Shown: positions 53,786 to 62,905, counted from the stretch's first letter. The stretch is DNA of 64,000 nucleotides from Leeuwenhoekiella sp. MAR_2009_132 (GCF_000687915.1 NZ_JHZY01000002.1:372001-436000), one strand, 5' to 3'. Program-made: numbers and translations. Notes: generated by a model not told the origin, from the sequence alone.

Positions 53786-53870
53786 CGGAGAAAGAGGGAT
53801 TCGAACCCCCGGAGGTGTGACCCTCAACAGTTTTCAAGACTGCCGCATTCGACCACTCTGCCATTTCTCC
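53786..53870 (-). tRNA. tRNA-Ser (anticodon UGA)
   Basis: On the minus strand the RNA begins GGAGAAATGGCAGAGTGGTC and ends in TTTCTCC plus discriminator G. The acceptor stem is 7 bp (GGAGAAA/TTTCTCC), the anticodon loop CTTGAAA carries anticodon TGA (serine, UCA codons), and a long variable arm (GAGGGTCACACCTC) marks the class II structure expected for tRNA-Ser. The T loop GTTCGAATC is standard. No CCA is encoded after the discriminator, normal for Bacteroidota. The length is 85 nt. Confidence 0.95.
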
Positions 53871-53960
53871 TGAGTGTCTCATCAGCTATTTGCTGATTGC
53901 GGGTGCAAATATAGAAAGTTTTTTTGATTATGAACTATACTTTTTAAAGGATTTTTTCAT

Positions 53961-54623
53961 TTAATTATTTTTACCTGTAATAGGTATTTTATCTCCCTTA
54001 AAATGAGGCTCTTTGTTAATCGCGAGTTCTAAAAATGCTTTTACATTAGCCACTATTTCCCTAAACCGGTTGCGAGATTCGAGTTCGTACGCTCTGCGAT
54101 CTCCATTATACCCATAATAATTAAGTCCCATTTGACGGGCAATGTAAATTGCTCTGGGTAAGTGAAAACGTTGAGAGACCACAATCGCATTATCTATCTC
54201 AAAGATATAAGACGCGCGATATACCGAGTCGTAGGTATCAAAACCGGCATAATCCATAAAAATAGCTTCTTCAGGTACACCACGCTCTCTAAGGTATTTC
54301 TTCATCGCCCTGGGCTCATTATAACTCGTAGAGCCATTGTCGCCACTAAGTAGAAACCGTTTTACTTTTCCATTCTCATAGAGTAATAAAGCAGATTCTA
54401 CGCGGTCGCGCAACATAGTAGAGAGCTCTCCGCTGGGTAATACACTGGCTCCCAATACAAGTACCGAGTACGCCTCAGGAATTTCTGAAGCTTCATCAAA
54501 AATATAAGGTTCGCTGTACGATCTAATACGGTAGGAGAGGGTACTTATAAAAAGTAGCAGCACCACAAACGTGAGTGTTAAATAGCCCAGAAGTTTTAAT
54601 AAAATTATTTTTTTTAATTGCAT
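53961..54623 (-). CDS. YdcF/SanA-like (DUF218) membrane protein
   Basis: A 220-residue protein with one N-terminal transmembrane helix (about residues 7-27: ILLKLLGYLTLTFVVLLLFI) and a periplasmic DUF218 domain. VLVLGASVLPSGELSTMLRDR, KRFLLSGDNGSTSYNEPRAMK, YAGFDTYDSVYRAS and VVSQRFHLPRAIYIARQMG are the SanA/YdcF signatures. SanA in enterobacteria affects envelope barrier function (vancomycin exclusion). The ends of the protein match the standard length. It is downstream of no other gene and probably monocistronic. Confidence 0.87.
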   Translation of the reverse strand: MQLKKIILLKLLGYLTLTFVVLLLFISTLSYRIRSYSEPYIFDEASEIPEAYSVLVLGASVLPSGELSTMLRDRVESALLLYENGKVKRFLLSGDNGSTSYNEPRAMKKYLRERGVPEEAIFMDYAGFDTYDSVYRASYIFEIDNAIVVSQRFHLPRAIYIARQMGLNYYGYNGDRRAYELESRNRFREIVANVKAFLELAINKEPHFKGDKIPITGKNN

Positions 54624-54761
54624 ACTAAAGGTGTCGCATTTAATAAAAGTAAGATATACATCAGCCCATAAAGATAAGTTACCGCTTTTGATATTTAAGA
54701 TTTAAAGTAGAATGCTTGTAATAAGTTAATCGTGTATAAATACTTATAAACAGGAACATCT

Positions 54762-54769
54762 TACCTTTG
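54762..54769 (+). promoter_or_regulatory. Predicted -7 box of the nitroreductase gene
   Basis: TACCTTTG fits TAnnTTTG exactly. A start site about 6 bases on, near 54776, would leave a very short leader; it supports translation from the second ATG (54786) over the one at 54777. No good -33 TTG is seen. Confidence 0.45.
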
Positions 54770-54785
54770 TACTAAAATGAAGACT

Positions 54786-55415
54786 ATGAATGTAATAACG
54801 AGTTTGAAGTGGCGCTATGCAACTAAAAAGTTTGATGCAAAGCGTATTGTTGCAGAAGAAAAAATAAATATTCTTACAGAAGCCTTTAATCTTACTGCTA
54901 CTTCGTATGGTTTACAACCTTTAAAACTGGTAGTTATTTCAGATAAAGAGTTACAGGAACGTTTATTAACTGCCTCAATGAATCAACGCCAGGTTGCAGA
55001 CGCTTCGCATTTGCTGGTTATATGTATAGAAAAAACAGTAAAAGCTCCTTTTGTTACCGGCTATTTTGAACGGGTAAAAGAACTGCGCGGTACGCCAGAT
55101 CTCATTCTTAAACCGTTTAGAGAAATGTTAGAAAATAAATTTGATACACAACCGGAAGATGAGACTAGAGCGTGGGCGATACAACAGGCCTATTTAGCTT
55201 TGGGAAATCTGCTTACGGTTTGTGCTGTTGAGCAAATAGATTGCTGCCCTATGGAAGGTTTTGAACCACACAAGTATGATGAGATTCTCAATTTAGGAAA
55301 TTATGATTTGTCTTCTGTGCTTGTGATGCCTGTGGGTTACCGTGCCGAAGACGATATGTTTGCAGACTTTAAGAAAGTACGCAGACCTCTGGAAGAAACG
55401 ATTATAAAACTATGA
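54786..55415 (+). CDS. NAD(P)H-dependent nitroreductase-family oxidoreductase
   Basis: FMN-dependent oxidoreductase of the NfnB/NfsB group, 209 residues from the second ATG. The start MNVITSLKWRYATKKFDAKR is the family N-terminus. Flavin contacts are expected in TATSYGLQPLKLVVIS and CCPMEGFEPHKYDEIL, and AWAIQQAYLALGNLLTVCAV is the dimer/FMN helix. It probably reduces quinones, nitroaromatics or other small electrophiles. It overlaps the converging 115-aa gene by 6 bases at the stops. Confidence 0.88.
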   Translation: MNVITSLKWRYATKKFDAKRIVAEEKINILTEAFNLTATSYGLQPLKLVVISDKELQERLLTASMNQRQVADASHLLVICIEKTVKAPFVTGYFERVKELRGTPDLILKPFREMLENKFDTQPEDETRAWAIQQAYLALGNLLTVCAVEQIDCCPMEGFEPHKYDEILNLGNYDLSSVLVMPVGYRAEDDMFADFKKVRRPLEETIIKL

Positions 55416-55757
55416 TTGATAATTTTGATCTATCATAATGGGTTCTAAAACCTGTATTTTGTATTCATAAACAGGGTTAGGTTTATAAATACGCATAGGG
55501 TAATTAAGGGTTTCATCTGGTTTAAGGATGGGCATCCTATTTTTAATAGGATTCGGTTTTAGACCGGGTTTTGTCAACTCTGTTAATGCATCATGGTTTT
55601 CAAAAAATTCTAAATATGAAAAGTCTTTGCTATTAAGGTTAAATTTTAAGAAAAGTGAATCCTGCGGAATAAGCTGAATTTGAGGATTTACCTGAGCAGT
55701 TAAAATGCCTCCGAAGCAAAAAATAAATAAACCTGAAACGTATAATTTTGCATTCAT
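55410..55757 (-). CDS. Secreted 115-aa protein, function unknown
   Basis: A 115-residue protein with signal peptide (MNAKLYVSGLFIFCFGGILT, then AQ). The mature part is short, Pro/Asn/Leu-rich (PGLKPNPIKNRMPILKPDET, YKPNPVYEYKIQVLEP) and has no Cys. I recognise no family; the repeated 'K-P-N-P' and 'I-L-K/E-P' motifs suggest an extended or beta-hairpin surface protein. Its stop (TAG, read as CTA at 55410-55412) abuts the nitroreductase TGA on the other strand. It lies 83 bp downstream of ribB on the same strand. Confidence 0.6.
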   Translation of the reverse strand: MNAKLYVSGLFIFCFGGILTAQVNPQIQLIPQDSLFLKFNLNSKDFSYLEFFENHDALTELTKPGLKPNPIKNRMPILKPDETLNYPMRIYKPNPVYEYKIQVLEPIMIDQNYQS

Positions 55758-55839
55758 AGAATTTAGTTTAGTATTTAAAATACGCTAAACATCTATTTGT
55801 GTTGCAAAATCAGTTCAGAATCACCTCTAATCGAGTCTT

Positions 55840-56985
55840 TTAATAGGTTACGCGATCTGTAATTTCAAGTCCGTAGCCTATCATACCCACACGCTTGTGG
55901 TCTTCGCTATTAGACAGTAATTTAATTTTGGTAATACCAAGATCGTGTAGAATTTGGGCACCTATTCCAAAATCTTTAAGATCCATTTTTGACGATACTA
56001 CGTGTTCACGACCAGTTTCCTGTCTTTCTTTTAATTCCGCGAGGCGGAATAATAATTTGTTGGCGATGTTTTCCTGATTGATAAAAACAATAGCTCCTTT
56101 ACCGGTAGTATTTATTGTTTCAAAAATTTTATCCAGTTTTCGGTCTTGTTCCTGCGTCAGGGTGCTTAGAATGTCATTGTTTACAAAAGTCGAATTTACA
56201 CGTACCAGCACCGGCTCATCTATAGCCCAGGTTCCTTTTGTAAGTGCAATGTGTATTTGATCATTTGTAGTTTGTTGATACGCTCGCAGTCTAAAACTTC
56301 CGTAGCGGGTTTCTATATTGAAATCTTCTTTTTTAACAATTAACGAATCGTGTTGCATACGATACGCAACCAGATCTGCAATAGAAACAATTTTGAGATC
56401 AAAATTTTTAGCAACTTTAACGAGTTCTGGCAAACGCGCCATTGTACCGTCTGCGTTCATAATTTCTACAATCACACCGGCGGGAGCAAAGCCTGCCAGA
56501 CGTGCAAAATCAATAGCAGCTTCGGTATGACCGGTACGACGTAATACGCCACCTTCTTTTGCTTTTAGCGGAAAAATATGACCAGGACGCGTTAAATCCC
56601 AGGATCGGGTATCAGGATCTATTAATGCTTGTATGGTTTTAGCTCGGTCTGAAGCACTGATTCCCGTAGTAACACCATTTCCCTTTAAATCTACCGAAAC
56701 GGTAAAGGCCGTTTCCATAGGATCACTGTTAGTGCCTACCATCATATCGAGTTTCAATTCTTTACAACGCTCTTCGGTAATGGGAGTGCATATAAGACCG
56801 CGACCATGCGTAGCCATAAAATTGATCATCTCTGGGGTAACCATCTCTGAAGCAGCAAGAAAATCACCTTCGTTCTCGCGATCTTCATCGTCTACAACAA
56901 TAATAACCTTGCCATTTTTAATATCTGCAATAGCTTCTTCTATGGTATTCAATTTAATATCCCGGGTTATGGTTTGCGTATTCAT
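55840..56985 (-). CDS. ribB: 3,4-dihydroxy-2-butanone 4-phosphate synthase with degenerate GTP-cyclohydrolase-II domain (RibBX-like)
   Basis: Riboflavin-pathway enzyme: ribulose 5-phosphate to 3,4-dihydroxy-2-butanone 4-phosphate. The RibB part (residues 1-205) is intact: VVDDEDRENEGDFLAASEM, ATHGRGLICTPI, RPGHIFPLKAKEGGVL and RRTGHTEAAIDFAR. The C-terminal half is homologous to GTP cyclohydrolase II (GAQILHDLGITKIKLLSN, GYGLEITDRV). It lacks the zinc ligands: LVRVNSTF replaces the usual HSEC, and LTQEQDRKL replaces the CDC pair. The arginine/Asp active-site strand (GREGRGI type) is also missing. So only the RibB activity is expected. RibBX proteins of this form are known from other bacteria. 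It follows lptF with an 80-bp gap. No FMN riboswitch fits there. Confidence 0.88.
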   Translation of the reverse strand: MNTQTITRDIKLNTIEEAIADIKNGKVIIVVDDEDRENEGDFLAASEMVTPEMINFMATHGRGLICTPITEERCKELKLDMMVGTNSDPMETAFTVSVDLKGNGVTTGISASDRAKTIQALIDPDTRSWDLTRPGHIFPLKAKEGGVLRRTGHTEAAIDFARLAGFAPAGVIVEIMNADGTMARLPELVKVAKNFDLKIVSIADLVAYRMQHDSLIVKKEDFNIETRYGSFRLRAYQQTTNDQIHIALTKGTWAIDEPVLVRVNSTFVNNDILSTLTQEQDRKLDKIFETINTTGKGAIVFINQENIANKLLFRLAELKERQETGREHVVSSKMDLKDFGIGAQILHDLGITKIKLLSNSEDHKRVGMIGYGLEITDRVTY

Positions 56986-57065
56986 GCTTTCAATTTAGAA
57001 TTGTAAAGGTACGATTTAGCGCTGTGAGCGTATATTAATCGTGGTAAAAAAGAACCTGTGGTAGG

Positions 57066-58682
57066 TTATTGCGCATCATTTTTTAGCAAGACTTCTGCAG
57101 CTTCTTTAAACTGAATAGAATAGCCATACTGTTTGTAATTTGCTACAATATCTTCAAGCTCTTGCCGGGTTTTAACCTTTAGAATGGCTTTTTCTGCATT
57201 TGATAATTCAGAATCTTTTAAAGGTTGCGTTTGGTCTGTTGCAATCTTATCTTTTTTTCTGAAGAGTTTTTTTACGGGATCGAGAAAGCCGTCCAGATCA
57301 AATAATCCTTGATCTGTAGTTGCTCTATAGGTCAAATATACACCTAACGGAAACAAGATTAAGGTACTTAACCAGCTTGCAAGCCAGGCTGAAATACTGC
57401 CATCTTCTGCACTGTTTTTAGCAAAAATACCTATAAAGTGATAGGTTAAAAACAGTACTACACCTACAACAATAGGAAGGCCAAGGCCACCTTTACGTAT
57501 GATCGCACCTAGTGGCGCTCCCACAAAAAAGAGTATAATACATCCAAAGGCAAGTACAAATTTCTCGTGAAGTGCTATTTCATATTTACTTAAGACTTTA
57601 ACTTTTTGACCGTTTGTAATTTTATCATTTTTGACGTCGTTGATTTCATTTTTTATTTTAGCCAACGTTCGGTCAAGCAGTTGCATTTTTTCAGTGTCCT
57701 TAAAATTCTCAAGTAACTCTGTATTTAAAACTCTACTGGTATCAATAGGAATATTTGCTAAATAGGAAGAATCTAAATTTTGCAAATACATCTCTCGTAT
57801 TTGTCCTGTTCCTAAGGTTTTGAGATGGTTATTGTAGCTTTTTGAAATATCAACCAGGGTATCGCGCAGTTGCATTACCGTAAGCATTGTATAGGCGTTG
57901 TCGATACTTTTCTCATCCATATCTACATTATCAAGTTCAGATAAGTCAATATTTATGGTGTAAGTCTCAAAATAGCTCTTTACAAAAGGTTCTCTTTTTT
58001 GCTTATTGTAATCTCTTTGCTCGACTTCATCATAGTAGTTTCCGTCAATTAATTTAAGGGAAAGAATATTGTCTCCTTCAGCGCTTATGAGTTCGCCTTC
58101 ACGTGCTTTAATTACGGTGTAGTTTCCTATACGGGTAGGGTCTTTCTCATAGATAATAACATCTTTTAAAAACTGACCGTTTTCTCCCTGTTTATCTGCA
58201 ACTTTTATGACATAGCCGTCTGCAATATCTGTGTATTGGCCTTTTGTAATCGCCATCGCCGGTTTTACCTGTGCAATATTTCTACGCAGGTTTAGGGACT
58301 GAAACTCTGCCGCCGGAATCACATAATTAGCAAACATAAATGACGTGATAGCGAGCCCAATAATAAATACCGTAAGACTTCGCATAGCGCGCTGCAATGA
58401 AATACCTGTAGATTTCATTGCAGCGAACTCATAATTCTCAGCAAAATTACCAAAGGTCATAATGCTGGTAAGCAATACTGTAAGCGGTAGCACTAACGTT
58501 ACAAGACGCGGTGAGAAATACATTAAAAACTTTATAATAATTACAAAGTCCAGATCTTTGCCAGCAAGCTCCTTAATGTACAACCACACCGTCTGAAGTA
58601 CAAAAATGAACATCAGAATGATGAATGTACTCAGAAAGTTTTTAATGAATGTTGTTAGTATGTAACGGTCCAGTATTTTCAC
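57066..58682 (-). CDS. LptF/LptG-family permease (YjgP/YjgQ)
   Basis: A 538-residue inner-membrane permease of the LPS export ABC transporter. MKILDRYILTTFIKNFLSTF is the standard start with the first transmembrane helix. A conserved 'NFAENYEFAAMKSTGIS' precedes the long periplasmic jelly-roll domain (about 150-360), and C-terminal helices contain FFVGAPLGAIIRKGGLGLP. The extension after the last helix (about 90 residues, highly charged, KLFRKKDKIATDQTQ) is typical of Bacteroidota members. Which of LptF or LptG it is cannot be told from this copy. It lies 4 bases after the LolA stop. Confidence 0.9.
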   Translation of the reverse strand: MKILDRYILTTFIKNFLSTFIILMFIFVLQTVWLYIKELAGKDLDFVIIIKFLMYFSPRLVTLVLPLTVLLTSIMTFGNFAENYEFAAMKSTGISLQRAMRSLTVFIIGLAITSFMFANYVIPAAEFQSLNLRRNIAQVKPAMAITKGQYTDIADGYVIKVADKQGENGQFLKDVIIYEKDPTRIGNYTVIKAREGELISAEGDNILSLKLIDGNYYDEVEQRDYNKQKREPFVKSYFETYTINIDLSELDNVDMDEKSIDNAYTMLTVMQLRDTLVDISKSYNNHLKTLGTGQIREMYLQNLDSSYLANIPIDTSRVLNTELLENFKDTEKMQLLDRTLAKIKNEINDVKNDKITNGQKVKVLSKYEIALHEKFVLAFGCIILFFVGAPLGAIIRKGGLGLPIVVGVVLFLTYHFIGIFAKNSAEDGSISAWLASWLSTLILFPLGVYLTYRATTDQGLFDLDGFLDPVKKLFRKKDKIATDQTQPLKDSELSNAEKAILKVKTRQELEDIVANYKQYGYSIQFKEAAEVLLKNDAQ

Positions 58683-58686
58683 AAAA

Positions 58687-59343
58687 CTAATCTAGCCTGT
58701 TGATGTAGTAATCTGCGTATTTCTTCTCGTCAAAAACAAATAAGTTGCCTGGTACAGGCTGGTCTGTTTTAAAAGAGTTTACGGTAATGGTAATTTTGGT
58801 ACCGTTTTTTTGCGTCATTATGAGACGGTAAATATGCTTGGTTTGTGCATCTACACCTAATAAAGCAGATTTTAATTCGCTATTAGAATCAATAGGTATC
58901 AACTTTACATATTGAATTTTACGACCATTTACGTTTTGATCTATATCCCATTTATAGGTGTATCCCTTATTAAAAAAGGTAAGCATTTTTGAAGGCGTAA
59001 TGGCATCATCATCACCGGGATCCTGCGTAGAAATAGTAATTTCTTCATCATCAGGAATTACAGTGTATAATTTTTTACCATCATACATTTGGGTAGTACC
59101 CATTAGATTTAATTTGTATTTGTCGCCAACTAAGGTTACATCTCCACGTGTTTCCTGATTAATACCTGCCGCATCGTTAGAAAGGCTGTATTTAAAATCT
59201 ATAAACATATTCTTATAGGTTTTTACTTTTGTAGAAACCTCATTTAATAGCGCTTTAGCTTTAGCATCCTGTGCCTGGCTCATCGCAATACCAGAAAGAA
59301 ATACGAGTAAAAAAGTAAGTGCTTTTATTTTTAAATTTTTCAT
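58687..59343 (-). CDS. lolA: Outer-membrane lipoprotein carrier LolA-like protein
   Basis: A 218-residue periplasmic carrier. After a signal peptide (MKNLKIKALTFLLVFLSGIA, then MSQAQ) comes the LolA fold with KTYKNMFIDFKYSL and GDVTLVGDKYKLNLMGTTQM. YDGKKLYTVIPDDEE and MLTFFNKGYTYKWDI correspond to the half-barrel lining that holds acyl chains. I start at 59343 (MKNLKIK); an ATG at 59352 would overlap the ftsK stop by 8 bases. It lies directly downstream of ftsK and upstream of the LPS permease, a synteny common in flavobacteria. Confidence 0.87.
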   Translation of the reverse strand: MKNLKIKALTFLLVFLSGIAMSQAQDAKAKALLNEVSTKVKTYKNMFIDFKYSLSNDAAGINQETRGDVTLVGDKYKLNLMGTTQMYDGKKLYTVIPDDEEITISTQDPGDDDAITPSKMLTFFNKGYTYKWDIDQNVNGRKIQYVKLIPIDSNSELKSALLGVDAQTKHIYRLIMTQKNGTKITITVNSFKTDQPVPGNLFVFDEKKYADYYINRLD

Positions 59344-59344
59344 T

Positions 59345-61738
59345 TTAATCATTGTTTAATTGTTGATTTAAGGCATTCATATCTGAAACGAGTACCTGTC
59401 TGGCTTTGCTGCCTTCAAAAGGTCCTACAATACCTGCAGCTTCTAATTGATCAATTATTCTACCGGCACGATTGTAACCCAGTTTCAGTTTACGTTGCAA
59501 TAAAGAGGCGCTACCTTGCTGCGCTATTACTATAACTTCGGCGGCTTCCATAAAGAGCGCATCTCTATCGCTCACATCTATATCAAGACTTGTGCCACCT
59601 TCTTCACCCACATATTCGGGCAGGTGATAAGCATCAGGATATGCTTTTTGTGAACCTATAAATTCTGTGATTTTTTCAACTTCGGGAGTATCAACAAAAG
59701 CACATTGTACACGAGTAAGTTCATTACCCTGTGTAAATAACATATCTCCTCGTCCTATTAATTGATCTGCACCCTGACTATCTAAAATCGTACGGGAGTC
59801 AATTTTTGAAGTCACCCTAAAAGCAATACGTGCAGGAAAGTTTGCCTTTATGATACCTGTAATAACATTCACCGAAGGTCGCTGAGTAGCTACAATTAAG
59901 TGAATACCTATCGCTCGAGCTAATTGAGCAAGACGTGCAATAGGAGTCTCTACCTCTTTACCGGCAGTCATAATAAGATCTGCAAATTCATCAATTACCA
60001 GAACGATATAGGGTAAAAATCTGTGACCGTCATTCGGGTTAAGTTTGCGCGCTTTAAATTTTGCATTGTATTCTTTAATATTACGAGCCAATGCATTTTT
60101 AAGCAGATCGTATCGATTATCCATCTCAATACAGAGTGAATTTAAGGTATTTATAACCTTGGCATTATCTGTTATAATGGCTTCTTCAGAATCTGGTAAT
60201 TTAGCCAGATAGTGACGTTCTATTTTATTAAACAGGGTAAGTTCTACTTTTTTAGGATCTACCAGAACAAATTTTACTTCCGCAGGATGCTTTTTATAAA
60301 GTAATGAAGTAAGAATCGCATTTAATCCCACAGATTTACCCTGCCCGGTAGCACCTGCCATAAGTAAGTGTGGCATTTTTGCTAAGTCAACCACAAAGGT
60401 TTCATTAGAAATAGTTTTACCCAAAGTTAAAGGTAATTCCATCTCTGCATTTTGAAAGCGGGGAGAGGCGATGGCAGAACGCATAGATACAATACGTGCA
60501 TTTTTATTGGGTACCTCTATACCTATGGTTCCTTTACCTGGTATTGGCGCAATGATACGTATACCTAATGCCGAAAGAGATAAAGCAATATCGTCTTCAA
60601 GATTTTTAATTTTTGAAATACGCACGCCGGCTTCGGGTACAATCTCATAAAGGGTAACAGTAGGTCCTACCGTTGCTTTAATATGCGCAATTTCTATTTT
60701 GTAGTTTTTAAGGGTGTCTACAATTCGGTTTTTGTTTTCCTCAAGTTCTTCCTGATCTATAGTGATGCTTTGTCCCTTAGTATAATCTTTCAGTAAATCT
60801 ATAGAAGGAAACTTATAGTTGCTTAATTCTAGCGTAGGGTCAAACTCCCCAAAATCCTGAACCAGTTTTGTGCTTAGATTTTCTACCAGTTCTTCTTCTT
60901 CAACGGTTTCTTCAATCTCAATCTCAAATTCTTCCTGAGCGGGTTGCGCAGTTTCAAGTTTAAGTTCGGGCTCATCAACATCCTTTGCTACAGGCTGAAT
61001 TGGTTTAAGAGCCGGTTCTTCTGGTTTAATCTCTTTAGTAACCGGTGCAGGTTTCGGTAACTCGATATTGTCTTTGTCAAAGGCGTTATCTCTATACTCA
61101 GAAAAATCATCATCGTTGTCGTCATTAAGTTCGCTTTTAAGCGATTGCCTTTTTTGTTTTAGATAACTGCCTACTAACTCTGGCGTTATTTTTAACCTAA
61201 CGGCGAAATATACAATGGCAAAGAAAGCGAGAATAAGTATCGTACCTATAAGACCTAAATAATCTTGAAGATAATCGTTAAGCTCGTAACCCACCATACC
61301 ACCTAAAAGCGGTGCAGAATCTGAAAAAAAGCCGAAAAAGACAGAGAACCACAACATTAAAACAATACCCCAAAACCAGAAAGTACGTAAGGTTTTTTTC
61401 TCTTTGTCAAAAAAGTAGTAAAAACCGGTAAGCGTTATTAAAACAGCTAAAGTGAAGGAAGCCAGACCGAAGCCCTGATAAATAAAGAAATCACCTATAG
61501 CTGCACCAAATTTATTCAGCCAGTTTTCGGTTTTTACGTTGCGATCGCCCAGACTGTCTAGGGTACTTTGATCTGCCTGCCAGCTAAAAAAATAGGATAT
61601 AAAAGAAAACAGCAAAGCCAGCCCCAGAAGAAAGAGAAAACTCCCCAGAACAATTTTTTGTTGTTTAGACAGCTTAAGCGATAATTTCTTAGACTGTGTA
61701 GTTTTTTTGGTTGTGGTTTTGGTTTTTTTTCGGGCCAT
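59345..61738 (-). CDS. ftsK: FtsK/SpoIIIE DNA translocase
   Basis: A 797-residue divisome motor that pumps chromosome dimers to dif sites. A basic N-terminus (ARKKTKTTTKKTTQSKKL) precedes four transmembrane helices (residues about 25-175) and a charged Pro/Glu linker (about 205-275). The motor domain has Walker A AGATGQGKSVGLNA, Walker B IVLVIDEFADLIM and the RecA-like QLARAIGIHLIVATQRPS. The winged-helix gamma domain at the end (GSASLLQRKLKLGYNRAGRI) reads the KOPS sequences. The short linker is usual in Bacteroidota. The start is supported by the basic cluster. Confidence 0.94.
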   Translation of the reverse strand: MARKKTKTTTKKTTQSKKLSLKLSKQQKIVLGSFLFLLGLALLFSFISYFFSWQADQSTLDSLGDRNVKTENWLNKFGAAIGDFFIYQGFGLASFTLAVLITLTGFYYFFDKEKKTLRTFWFWGIVLMLWFSVFFGFFSDSAPLLGGMVGYELNDYLQDYLGLIGTILILAFFAIVYFAVRLKITPELVGSYLKQKRQSLKSELNDDNDDDFSEYRDNAFDKDNIELPKPAPVTKEIKPEEPALKPIQPVAKDVDEPELKLETAQPAQEEFEIEIEETVEEEELVENLSTKLVQDFGEFDPTLELSNYKFPSIDLLKDYTKGQSITIDQEELEENKNRIVDTLKNYKIEIAHIKATVGPTVTLYEIVPEAGVRISKIKNLEDDIALSLSALGIRIIAPIPGKGTIGIEVPNKNARIVSMRSAIASPRFQNAEMELPLTLGKTISNETFVVDLAKMPHLLMAGATGQGKSVGLNAILTSLLYKKHPAEVKFVLVDPKKVELTLFNKIERHYLAKLPDSEEAIITDNAKVINTLNSLCIEMDNRYDLLKNALARNIKEYNAKFKARKLNPNDGHRFLPYIVLVIDEFADLIMTAGKEVETPIARLAQLARAIGIHLIVATQRPSVNVITGIIKANFPARIAFRVTSKIDSRTILDSQGADQLIGRGDMLFTQGNELTRVQCAFVDTPEVEKITEFIGSQKAYPDAYHLPEYVGEEGGTSLDIDVSDRDALFMEAAEVIVIAQQGSASLLQRKLKLGYNRAGRIIDQLEAAGIVGPFEGSKARQVLVSDMNALNQQLNND

Positions 61739-61887
61739 TCCAAGGGTTGACTATTTGTACCAGTAACTCGTTATTAGTAGGGGTTTTTTGTTTGAAAATT
61801 TAAAAGTAGCAATCTAGTGATGACTTATTTTTAAACTTACAGGTGGGCAAAAATACAAATATCAAACGGTACTAAACTTATAAAATT

Positions 61888-62259
61888 TTATAACAGTTTT
61901 GGAATATATATAATAAGACCAATAATGGCAGCTATAAGAGCAGCAAAGGTTACTGCACCTGCGGCTACATCTTTTATATCACCTATTTTCTCATGGTATT
62001 CAGGATGTATAAAATCTGCTATTTTTTCTACTGCGGTATTGAGCCCTTCAACAGCTAATACTAAACCTATTGCCAGTAATTGAACCACCCACTCTGTGGC
62101 AGAAATATCGAGAATAAAACCAAGTAGTGTTACAATTATGGCACAGGTAAACTGTACTTTAATACTGGGTTCTTTACGTATTAATAGCCAGGCACCTTTA
62201 AAGGCATACTTAAACGCTTTTAATCTATTTACTATAAAATTGTCTTCAGCCTTATTCAT
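61888..62259 (-). CDS. dgkA: Diacylglycerol kinase-like (DgkA family)
   Basis: A 123-residue integral membrane protein with three transmembrane helices. RLKAFKYAFKGAWLLIRKEP is the family amphipathic start, and AVEGLNTAVEKIADFIHPEYHEKIGDIKD is the catalytic/Mg site motif (E-x-x-N-T-x-x-E). In Bacteroidota these enzymes may phosphorylate undecaprenol rather than diacylglycerol, so the substrate is open. It begins 3 bases after the tpx stop, so it is co-transcribed with tpx. Confidence 0.9.
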   Translation of the reverse strand: MNKAEDNFIVNRLKAFKYAFKGAWLLIRKEPSIKVQFTCAIIVTLLGFILDISATEWVVQLLAIGLVLAVEGLNTAVEKIADFIHPEYHEKIGDIKDVAAGAVTFAALIAAIIGLIIYIPKLL

Positions 62260-62262
62260 AAA

Positions 62263-62763
62263 TTAATTTAGCGCGTTAAGTGCAGTCTCGTAATTAGGTT
62301 CCTGACCTATTTCTGAAACCTGCTCGCTATAAACAATTTTATGATCTTCATTAAGAACAATAACTACACGCGAGTGTAACCCCGCAAAAGCACCATCTTT
62401 AATCTCGAGACCATAATCTTTGCCAAAAGAACCGTCTTTAAAATCTGAAAGTGTTATTACATTCTCTAAACCTTCTGCACCACAAAAACGAGCCTGTGCA
62501 AAGGGTAAGTCTCTAGATATGCAAAGTACTACAGTATCTTCAAGGTTAGAAGCATCCTTGTTAAAATGACGTACAGAAGCAGCACAAACGCCGGTATCAA
62601 CGCTTGGGAAAATATTCATAACAACGCGTTTCCCTTTAAAGTCGTTAAGAGAAACCTGATGTAGATCTTTTGCAGCAAGATTGAAGTCTGGCGCAGGGCT
62701 TCCTGTTGTTGGTAATTCGCCTAGTGTATGTGTAGTGTTTCCACCTAAAGTGATCGTAGCCAT
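62263..62763 (-). CDS. tpx: Thiol peroxidase (atypical 2-Cys peroxiredoxin)
   Basis: Reduces H2O2 and lipid hydroperoxides with electrons from thioredoxin. The 166-residue form starts MATITLGGNTTHTLGELPTT (ATG at 62763); the frame opens upstream to 62814 with unrelated sequence. The peroxidatic Cys is in FPSVDTGVCAASVRHF and the resolving Cys in ARFCGAEGLENV, the typical Tpx spacing of about 34 residues. It precedes dgkA, almost overlapping. Confidence 0.95.
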   Translation of the reverse strand: MATITLGGNTTHTLGELPTTGSPAPDFNLAAKDLHQVSLNDFKGKRVVMNIFPSVDTGVCAASVRHFNKDASNLEDTVVLCISRDLPFAQARFCGAEGLENVITLSDFKDGSFGKDYGLEIKDGAFAGLHSRVVIVLNEDHKIVYSEQVSEIGQEPNYETALNALN

Positions 62764-62848
62764 ATTGAGTTTGTATGTTTGAGTAAATGTACTTATAAGC
62801 TTAAAGAGTAGCAATTAAACAAATGCTAATTTGATACGTCTTTTAAAA

Positions 62849-62887
62849 CAAAAAATCCCCTGGTTCTATTTAACCAAGGGATTTTTC
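62849..62887 (-). terminator. Rho-independent terminator of the peroxiredoxin-thioredoxin-DUF6952 unit
   Basis: AAAAATCCCCTGGTT (62851-62865) pairs with AACCAAGGGATTTTT (62872-62886) around a 6-base loop with one mismatch. The A and T flanks give U-tracts in both directions. It lies 19 bp past the DUF6952 stop. Confidence 0.88.
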
Positions 62888-62905
62888 TCTCATTTATTAA
62901 TAAAA

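Noticed and set aside
56633..56998. Plus-strand 121-aa ORF over ribB
   Set aside because: Antisense of the RibB core; Ser/Val-rich shadow translation.
56986..57065. FMN riboswitch upstream of ribB
   Set aside because: Only 80 bp separate ribB from lptF and none of the conserved RFN-element segments is visible.
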